44,049 nucleotides of DNA from Candidatus Aquidulcis sp. GTDB lineage: Bacteria > Chloroflexota > Anaerolineae > UBA4142. The stretch spans positions 1 to 44,049 of the forward strand of contig DYJA01000055.1 of assembly GCA_020723345.1 (NCBI GenBank), read 5' to 3'. This document shows positions 1-6,520 of this stretch, in pieces. The translations under genes were made by a program, and so were the position numbers. Numbering within the stretch: position 1 is the first letter of the stretch; the number at the start of each line of letters is the position of its first letter. Under the pieces are notes generated by a model, which did not search any database, was not told where the DNA came from, and saw only the letters and a program-made list of their open reading frames with translations.

Positions 1-43
1 CGTTGTGCAAAAGTGTCAATCTAACTTTTCAGAGTTTTTGAAC

Positions 44-75
44 CATGCCCAATTTCCAATCTCTAATCTCCCAAT
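44..75. repeat. Short AT-rich repeat (CCAATCTCTAATCTCC type)
   Basis: The words ATTTCCAATCTCTAATCTCC here recur almost exactly near 6495-6516, at the start of the first YfhO-like gene. This one lies in the leader of the SIR2-like gene and creates a spurious upstream in-frame start at 45. Confidence 0.5.
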
Positions 76-95
76 CGGCTCATTGGAGGAATCCG

Positions 96-1034
96 ATGCC
101 AGAACCACCCTATGGCGAAATCGCCGACCTGTTGAAGAAGGGACAAATCGTACCGTTCCTGGGCGCGGGCGTAAATTTCGGTGCGCGCACGCCGGGGGCA
201 ACCTGGAGTGAGGCGACCGCCGATTTCTTGCCGAGCGGCGCGGAGTTGTCGCGCTATCTCGCCAGCAAAGTCAATTTCCCATCCCAGGACCCGCACGATC
301 TTTGCGATCTCGCCAAAGTCTCTTCGTACTATTCCGAAATGCTTGGACGACGGCGGCTGCGCGAACGCTTGAGCCAACTCTTTTGCCGTCCGTTCGACGT
401 GTGCTCGATCCACGCGTACCTTGCCGAAATCGCCGCGCGCGCGCCGCTGTTGATCGTCACGACGAACTACGACAACCTGACCGAATTCGCGTTCAACCAA
501 GCCGGACGCGCGTTCGACCGCGTGATTCATCCGACGGATCGCAAAGAGGTCGAAGCGTCGGTGCTGTGGTGGAAGTACGGCGCGACCGAACCCGTCGCCG
601 TCGAACCGAACCGGCTCTTTGTCGATTTGAAAACGACGACGGTGATCTACAAGATGCACGGCACGGCGGACTGCGCGCTGAACAAGTGGGACAGTTACGT
701 CATCACCGAAGACGATTACGTGGATTTTCTTTCGCGGATGACGAGCCAGACGGCGGTGCCCGCGCTCTTTATGCGCCACTGCCGCGCGCGCAATTTTCTC
801 TTCCTGGGTTACGGTTTGAACGATTGGAACTTGCGCGTGATTTTGCGAAACTTGGAGACCGCGCTGCCCGGCGCTGAAGCGCCCGCCGAAGTGGAAGACG
901 GCGGCATGCGTTCGTGGGCGATTCAGTTCCACCCCTCGGAATTCGAAGTCGAATTGTGGCGCGCGCGCGGCGTCAAAGTGTACGACGTGGATATCAACCA
1001 ATTCGTCCAGCGACTGCGCGAGCAGACGGGGTAA
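96..1034 (+). CDS. SIR2-like domain protein (putative NAD-consuming effector)
   Basis: 312 residues. SIR2-like Rossmann features appear in order: F-L-G-A-G near residues 21-25, T-T-N-Y-D-N at 122-127 (Asn124 in the NAD-site position), M-H-G with candidate catalytic His188, and F-L-G-Y-G-L-N-D near 236-243. This is the SIR2_2 type common in bacterial conflict proteins, where known members hydrolyse NAD+ rather than deacetylate; that activity is inferred here. No zinc-binding cysteine cluster of true sirtuins is visible. I chose ATG 96 because GGAGGA lies 5 nt upstream; the in-frame ATG at 45 would add 17 residues encoded by a repeat-like stretch. A palindromic repeat separates it from the STAND NTPase gene downstream, and the two probably work together. 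Confidence 0.8.
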   Translation: MPEPPYGEIADLLKKGQIVPFLGAGVNFGARTPGATWSEATADFLPSGAELSRYLASKVNFPSQDPHDLCDLAKVSSYYSEMLGRRRLRERLSQLFCRPFDVCSIHAYLAEIAARAPLLIVTTNYDNLTEFAFNQAGRAFDRVIHPTDRKEVEASVLWWKYGATEPVAVEPNRLFVDLKTTTVIYKMHGTADCALNKWDSYVITEDDYVDFLSRMTSQTAVPALFMRHCRARNFLFLGYGLNDWNLRVILRNLETALPGAEAPAEVEDGGMRSWAIQFHPSEFEVELWRARGVKVYDVDINQFVQRLREQTG

Positions 1035-1043
1035 TCTCCGCTC

Positions 1044-1122
1044 TGTCATTGCGGGCGGAGCGAAGCAATCTCTAATCCGCACTCGGGGATTGCTTCGGGC
1101 AAAAACCGCCCTCGCAATGACA
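1044..1122. repeat. Palindromic repeat, TGTCATTGCG family
   Basis: Long imperfect inverted repeat beginning TGTCATTGCG and ending CGCAATGACA, with GCGAAGCAATC and GATTGCTTCG forming the inner arms. It fills the gap between the SIR2-like and STAND genes and ends right beside the AGGAGG ribosome site of the latter, so the mRNA can form a large hairpin just 5' of that site. A related copy lies inside a coding sequence at 7704-7850. Confidence 0.8.
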
Positions 1123-1136
1123 GGAGGAAGAATTCT

Positions 1137-3626
1137 ATGGCAACCAATCCTCCTCCCAACTTTTGTCCCTACAAAGGACTCCAGCCGTACACCGAAGCCG
1201 ACCGCGCGTACTTTTTCGGACGCGAGCGCGATTCGGAAATCATCGCGTCGAATTTGTACGCCGCGCCGCTGACGATTCTGTACGGCGCGAGCGGCGTCGG
1301 CAAAACGTCGGTCTTGCTCGCGGGCGTCGTGCCACAACTGCGCCAGACGCCGCGCCTCGCCGTCGTCGTTTTTCGCGCGTGGCAGGACGAAAACTTTCTA
1401 GCCGCGCTCAAAACGCAAACGCTCGACGCCGCGCAAAAGAGTTTGGGCAAGCCGATTGCGGTCGATCCCAATTTACCATTCGACGATTTTGTCAACGCGT
1501 GCGCGGGCGCGCTGCGCGGCAGTCTCTTTTTCATCCTCGATCAATTCGAAGAATATTTCTTGTACCACGCGCCGACGCCGGACGAAACCGGGTTCGACGC
1601 GGAATTCGCGCGCACGGTCAATCGCCGCGAAGTCGCCGCGAATTTCCTGCTCGCGCTGCGCGAAGACAGTTTGAGTCGGCTCGATCGGTTCAAAGGGCGC
1701 ATTCCCAATTTGCTGGGCAATTTGCTGCGGCTCGAACACCTCGATCGCGATGCGGCGGTCAGCGCGATTCGCAACCCGCTCGCCGAGTACAATCGCCAGG
1801 TCGCGCCGTCCGCGCCGATGGACGTCGAAGAGGAACTAGTTGAAACGGTCATCACGCAAGTGCAAACCGGCAGTGTCGCGCTGGGGCGAAGCGGAGTCGG
1901 GCAACTCGCAGAAACCGTCGCGACGCGCGTCGAGACGCCGTACCTGCAACTCGTGATGACGCGACTGTGGGACGAAGAGCGCCGCGCCCAATCCAATCTG
2001 CTCCGCCGCGCGACGTTTGAGCGTTTGGGCGGCGCGCAGCAAATCGTCCGCACGCATCTCGATACGACGATGGCGCGCTTGCCGGGCGATCAGCGCGAAA
2101 TCGCCGCGCGCGCGTTTCGTTACCTCGTCACGCCTTCGCAAACTAAAATCGCGTACACCGCGCTGGACCTCGCGGATTTTGCCGCCGTGCCGCAGACCAG
2201 ACTTGAACCGGTCTTGCGAAAATTGGCGGAGCCGGACGTGCGCGTTCTGCGTTCCGTCGCGCCTGCCGCTGGCGAGAAAAAACAAATGCGCTATGAAATT
2301 TTCCACGACGTGCTCGCTCCGGCGGTCTTGGATTGGCGCGAACGTTATCAAGAACAAAGCCGCGCCCAGCGCGTGCGGACGTTCGTCGCGGTTGTCGTGC
2401 CGATTATCCTCGTCGCGCTCGCGTTTTCCTTTTTTCAGTCGTACCAAGCGCAGTTGGCGCAGTCCCAAGCGCAGTTGGCGCAGTCCCAAGCGCAAGCGGC
2501 GCAAGCCCAAGTCCAAGTCGCGCAAGCCCAGGTGACGGCGGCGCAAGCCCAGGCGACCGTAGTTCAATCGCAAGTGGAGGCGACGCTCGTGCGCGTGGAG
2601 GCGACCCAGGTCGCGCAGAATCAGGCGCAGGTCGCGCAAACACAAGTGCGCGCGACGCAAACTCAGGAAAGAGCGCAAGTCGCAACGCAAGCGGCGGCGG
2701 TGGTCGACAATTTCGTGATCCAAGCCGCTGAAGCGACGCGCACCGAAGCCGCCAAGGTTGTCGCGACAAGTCAGGTCGCGGCGCGGACGCCGTCGCCTAT
2801 AATTTCAGGACGGACGCCTGAGCCGGGCTTGGTGGTCGTGCAAGCGGCGACGGCTGCAGCGGCGACGAGCGCGGCGCAAGTTTTGAATTTCCGCGTGACG
2901 AGCGCGCGCGCCGACGTCGCGCCGGACGTGATCGCGACTTGCCCGATCACGTTGAGTCTGCAAGGATTCATCACGGTCAATCAACCGGGCACGGTCACCT
3001 ATCGTTGGGAACGGAGCGATGGCGCGCTCTTGTCGCCGCACAGTTTGTCTTTGACGGCGGCGGGGACAAGAACCGTGACCGAAACGTGGCGCATCGACTA
3101 CTTGACCTCCGGCTGGGTACGGTTGCGGATCGTTTCGCCTGATTCGATCCAATCGAATCAAGCGGCGTTCACGCTCAAGAGTTCTGTTCCCACTTCATTG
3201 CTCAATGTTCTGCAGAAAAATGCCAAAGTGAGTTCGAACCTGGGTTGCCCGCAAGGCGCGCCGAGCCAAGTGATGGACGGAGGCATGCAGATGTTCGAGA
3301 AGGGTGTGATGTTGTGGCGCGAGGACAAGCGGATTGATGTGCTGATGTCTGATGGCACGTGGGCAGAATACCCCGACACCTGGGAGCGTCCCCAACCCGA
3401 AGGCGGTTTTTTCAAACCACCCGCGAAATTGTACGAGCCGCAACGCGGGTTCGGCAAAGTTTGGCGCGAACTGGGCGGCGACCAAGCCAAAATCGGTTGG
3501 GCGACGACTCAAGAATCCGCGATCAAAGTCCAGATTCAACGCTTTGAGGATGGTTTGGCGATCATCATCGACAACGGCAAGGATTTCAAGATTTTGTACG
3601 CTAATAAAAAATGGTCTGACCTGTGA
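1137..3626 (+). CDS. Membrane-anchored STAND (nSTAND1-like) NTPase with extracytoplasmic sensor-like region
   Basis: 829 residues. The N-terminus has the F-x-G-R-E-x-E-like entry motif of STAND proteins (F-F-G-R-E-R near 26-31), Walker A G-A-S-G-V-G-K-T at 50-57 and a Walker B-like I-L-D-Q-F-E-E at 133-139. The NTPase and winged-helix region runs to about 410. A single membrane helix follows (about 416-436), then about 120 residues of Gln/Ala/Val-rich coiled coil (QAQ repeats), an Ig-like beta domain (about 590-690) and a C-terminal module (about 700-829) resembling the LGFP-like domain of Chloroflexi exported proteins. STAND proteins are ATP-driven signal switches; here the NTPase should be cytoplasmic and the C-terminal half outside. 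AGGAGG sits 8 nt before ATG. The stop overlaps the polA start. Probable partner of the upstream SIR2-like protein. Confidence 0.78.
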   Translation: MATNPPPNFCPYKGLQPYTEADRAYFFGRERDSEIIASNLYAAPLTILYGASGVGKTSVLLAGVVPQLRQTPRLAVVVFRAWQDENFLAALKTQTLDAAQKSLGKPIAVDPNLPFDDFVNACAGALRGSLFFILDQFEEYFLYHAPTPDETGFDAEFARTVNRREVAANFLLALREDSLSRLDRFKGRIPNLLGNLLRLEHLDRDAAVSAIRNPLAEYNRQVAPSAPMDVEEELVETVITQVQTGSVALGRSGVGQLAETVATRVETPYLQLVMTRLWDEERRAQSNLLRRATFERLGGAQQIVRTHLDTTMARLPGDQREIAARAFRYLVTPSQTKIAYTALDLADFAAVPQTRLEPVLRKLAEPDVRVLRSVAPAAGEKKQMRYEIFHDVLAPAVLDWRERYQEQSRAQRVRTFVAVVVPIILVALAFSFFQSYQAQLAQSQAQLAQSQAQAAQAQVQVAQAQVTAAQAQATVVQSQVEATLVRVEATQVAQNQAQVAQTQVRATQTQERAQVATQAAAVVDNFVIQAAEATRTEAAKVVATSQVAARTPSPIISGRTPEPGLVVVQAATAAAATSAAQVLNFRVTSARADVAPDVIATCPITLSLQGFITVNQPGTVTYRWERSDGALLSPHSLSLTAAGTRTVTETWRIDYLTSGWVRLRIVSPDSIQSNQAAFTLKSSVPTSLLNVLQKNAKVSSNLGCPQGAPSQVMDGGMQMFEKGVMLWREDKRIDVLMSDGTWAEYPDTWERPQPEGGFFKPPAKLYEPQRGFGKVWRELGGDQAKIGWATTQESAIKVQIQRFEDGLAIIIDNGKDFKILYANKKWSDL
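2436..2486 (+). repeat. 21-nt tandem repeat encoding QAQLAQS
   Basis: The unit CCAAGCGCAGTTGGCGCAGTC occurs twice exactly and then decays into diverged copies. It codes for the start of the Gln/Ala-rich coiled coil of the STAND protein, just after its membrane helix. The exact copies suggest recent expansion. Confidence 0.7.
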
Positions 3627-6451
3627 AACTCGTTCTCCTCGATTCGCACGCGCTCATCCATCGCGCGTACCACGCGATTGACGCGCGCTTGACCAGCCCC
3701 AGCGGCGAGCCGACGAACGCGACGTACGGTTTTACTTCGACGCTGATCAAAGTGTTGAACGACGAAAAACCCGATTACGTCGCCGCCGCGTTCGACGTGG
3801 GGCGCACGTTTCGCGACGACTTGTACGCGGAGTACAAAGCGCAGCGCCCCGCGCTTTCCGACGATTTGCGCGTGCAGTTGAAACGCTCGCGCGAAGTGGT
3901 ACAAGCGCTCAACATTCCCGCGTTCGGCGTCGAAGGATTCGAGGCGGACGATTTGCTCGGCACGCTCGCGCGGCAGGCGAGCGAACGCGGCGTTGACGTC
4001 GTGATCGTCACCGGCGACACTGACACATTTCAACTGATCGGTCCGAACGTGCGCGTGCTGACTTTTTCGCGGCAGTTCGGCGAGACCGTTTTGTACGACC
4101 CAGCCGCCATCAAAACGCGCTACGGACTGGAACCGCGCCAACTGATTGATTTCAAATCGCTCAAGGGCGATCCATCCGACAACATTCCCGGCGTCGCGGG
4201 CATCGGTGAAAAGACCGCGACGAAATTATTGCAACAGTACGGCAGCGTCGAAAACGTCTACGCGCATCTCGATGAAATCGACGCGCGCACGCGCGAGAAA
4301 TTGCGCGCGGGCAAGGAGCAAGCCGAGCAGGGGAAAAAACTCGTCACGATTGTCACCGCCGCGCCGATTCAACTCGATCTCGACGCGTGCCGCGTCGCGC
4401 AAATTGACCGCGAACGCGTCAGCGCGCTTTTCCGCGAACTCGGTTTCCGCGCGAATTTGTTGGATCGTTTGTCGGGCGCGACGACGACTGTATCACAACC
4501 CGACTTGTTTGCGGACGCGAAAGGGCGCGAAAGCGACGCGAAAGAAGACGCGCAAGGAAGCGAAAATTACCGGATCGTCGACAGCGACGCCGCGCTCGAG
4601 CAACTCGTCGCGCGACTGAAATCGACAAAAGCGTTCGTCGTCGACGTGGAAACGACAGGTACGGATGAAATGCGCGCGGAGTTGGTCGGCATTGCGATTG
4701 GCGTAGGGAACGGTGAAGCGTATTATATTCCTGTTGCGACCGCCGACCGCCGACTGCCGACCGCTGGTCAACTCGCCTTTGACACGAAACCTTCATCCTT
4801 CATCCCTCATCCCTCATCCTTCGATCCGCATCACGTTCTCTCAAAACTCAAACCGGTTTTCCAAGATGTCTCCATCGCCAAATACGCGCACAACGCCAAG
4901 TACGATTTGACGGTGCTGGCGGAAGCGGGCGTCGAAACGCGCGGACTCGCGTTCGACACGATGATCGCTGCGAACCTGGTTGAGCCGAGTGGATCGCTGG
5001 GTTTGAAGAAACTCGTCGCGGAAAAATTCGGCGTCGAGATGACCGAGATCGCGACGCTGATCGGCAAGGGCAAAAATCAGATTTCGATGGCGGATGTGCC
5101 GGTCGAGCAAGCCGCGCCGTACGCGTGCGCCGATGCGGATTACACGTACCGTCTCGTCGAATTGTACCAGCCAATCATCGCGAACGCGGCGCGCGGCGTC
5201 GAAAGACTTTTCCGCGAAGTCGAAATGCCGCTCGTGCCGGTGTTGATGGAAATGGAACGCACGGGTGTCTTGCTCGATTTGGATTTTCTCGCGCACATGT
5301 CGCGCGATCTTGCCGCGCGCCTGCAGGAACTTGAAAAGCAAATCACCGTGCACGTCGGGATGCCGATCAACATCGCGTCGCCGCAGCAACTTGGGGACGC
5401 GCTCTTCAACCGGCTGAAACTGCCGACGGCTGGGTTACCCAAGACGAAGACCGGACAAATCTCGACCGCGGCGGACGTTTTGGAATCGTTGCGCGACGCG
5501 CACCCGGTCATCGCGCTGATTCTGGAACACCGCGAACTGTCGAAACTGAAAGGAACGTACGTCGACGCGCTGCCCGCGCTCGTCCTGCCGCGTACCGGAC
5601 GCGTGCATACCGACTACAATCAAACCGGCGTTGTGACCGGACGCGTCTCGTCGTCGAATCCGAATCTGCAAAACATCCCGATTCGCACCGATCTGGGGCG
5701 GCAAGTCCGCCGCGCGTTCATCGCGCCGCGCGGCAGCCAACTGATCAGCGCGGATTACTCGCAGGTCGAACTCCGCATCCTCGCGCACATCGCGCGCGAT
5801 CCGGGCTTGCTCGACGCGTTCGCGCGCGGCGAAGACATTCACGCGGCGACGGCGGCGCGGCTATTCAAAGTCCCGCTCGAGCAAGTCACATCGCAAATGC
5901 GGCAACTCGGCAAGACGATCAACTTTGGCATCGCGTACGGCATCACCGATTACGGCGTCGCTGCGCGCACCGAACTTTCGCAAACCGAAGCGCGCGAGTT
6001 GATCGACAATTATTTCGCGCAGTACGCCGGAGTCAAAGCGTACATCGATCAGACCAAACGCGAGGCGCGCGAGCGCGGTTACGTGCAGACGCTCCTGGGT
6101 CGGCGGCGTTATTTTCCAGAGTTGCAGCGCGACACGCGGAACATCGGCGCGCGCAACGCCGCCGAACGCGAAGCGATCAATCATCCGATTCAAGGCAGCG
6201 CGGCGGACATCATCAAGATCGCGATGGTGCGCCTGCGCAATCAACTGCACGCGCGTAATCTGCGCGCGCGGATGACGCTCCAAGTCCACGACGAACTTGT
6301 CCTCGAATGTCCGGACGACGAAGTGCGCGTCGTCGCGCCGCTCGTCCGCGAGACGATGGAGCAGGCGTATCCACTCGATTCAAAATTGAAAGTGGATGTC
6401 GCGGTCGGGCAAAATTGGGATGAAATGAATTCAATGACAAATGACAAATGA
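3623..6451 (+). CDS. polA: DNA polymerase I
   Basis: 942 residues, close to the usual PolA length. The 5' nuclease domain (about 1-290) opens with L-L-D-S-H-A-L-I-H-R-A. The 3'-5' exonuclease domain keeps D-V-E-T-T-G near 340, so proofreading looks intact. The polymerase domain has motif A D-Y-S-Q-V-E-L-R (Asp711), motif B with K-T-I-N-F-G-I-A-Y-G, and motif C V-H-D-E (888-891). Start is GTG 3623, overlapping the TGA of the STAND gene as GTGA, implying translational coupling. Two oddities: a low-complexity in-frame insert in the exonuclease domain (about residues 372-402), and a C-terminal tail N-S-M-T-N-D-K beyond the usual W-D-E end that is encoded by the repeat continuing into the next gene. 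Confidence 0.97.
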   Translation: MKLVLLDSHALIHRAYHAIDARLTSPSGEPTNATYGFTSTLIKVLNDEKPDYVAAAFDVGRTFRDDLYAEYKAQRPALSDDLRVQLKRSREVVQALNIPAFGVEGFEADDLLGTLARQASERGVDVVIVTGDTDTFQLIGPNVRVLTFSRQFGETVLYDPAAIKTRYGLEPRQLIDFKSLKGDPSDNIPGVAGIGEKTATKLLQQYGSVENVYAHLDEIDARTREKLRAGKEQAEQGKKLVTIVTAAPIQLDLDACRVAQIDRERVSALFRELGFRANLLDRLSGATTTVSQPDLFADAKGRESDAKEDAQGSENYRIVDSDAALEQLVARLKSTKAFVVDVETTGTDEMRAELVGIAIGVGNGEAYYIPVATADRRLPTAGQLAFDTKPSSFIPHPSSFDPHHVLSKLKPVFQDVSIAKYAHNAKYDLTVLAEAGVETRGLAFDTMIAANLVEPSGSLGLKKLVAEKFGVEMTEIATLIGKGKNQISMADVPVEQAAPYACADADYTYRLVELYQPIIANAARGVERLFREVEMPLVPVLMEMERTGVLLDLDFLAHMSRDLAARLQELEKQITVHVGMPINIASPQQLGDALFNRLKLPTAGLPKTKTGQISTAADVLESLRDAHPVIALILEHRELSKLKGTYVDALPALVLPRTGRVHTDYNQTGVVTGRVSSSNPNLQNIPIRTDLGRQVRRAFIAPRGSQLISADYSQVELRILAHIARDPGLLDAFARGEDIHAATAARLFKVPLEQVTSQMRQLGKTINFGIAYGITDYGVAARTELSQTEARELIDNYFAQYAGVKAYIDQTKREARERGYVQTLLGRRRYFPELQRDTRNIGARNAAEREAINHPIQGSAADIIKIAMVRLRNQLHARNLRARMTLQVHDELVLECPDDEVRVVAPLVRETMEQAYPLDSKLKVDVAVGQNWDEMNSMTNDK
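4738..4828 (+). repeat. Low-complexity repeat inserted in frame in polA
   Basis: Two repeat types sit side by side: an ACCGCCGACC-GCCGACT stretch and a CTTCATCC/CCTCATCC stretch. The first recurs in the GT39-like gene at 27243-27270. The encoded segment (T-A-D-R-R-L-P-T ... S-S-F-I-P-H-P-S-S-F) has no counterpart in typical PolA and falls between exonuclease motifs. The frame is preserved. Confidence 0.65.
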
Positions 6452-6520
6452 CAAATAGCGCATGGCGAATGGCGAATAGCAAATCACTAATCTCTAATTT
6501 CCAATCTCTAATCTCCAAAG
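6434..6520 (+). repeat. Repeat tract spanning the polA / yfhO-like junction
   Basis: ATGACAAATGACAAATGAC, then GCGCATGGCGAATGGCGAATAGC, then the TCTCTAATTTCCAATC family seen at 44-75. The tract encodes the last residues of PolA and the first 20 or so residues of the next protein, and it supplies both the polA stop and the overlapping ATG. Confidence 0.65.

Noticed and set aside
63-1337. 424-codon minus-strand frame over the SIR2-like gene
   Set aside because: Opposite strand carries SIR2 motifs and a good ribosome site; the minus frame has none and crosses a palindromic repeat.
2436-2680. QAQ repeat as an assembly artefact
   Set aside because: Only the first 21-nt copies are identical; later copies diverge gradually, as in a real coiled coil.
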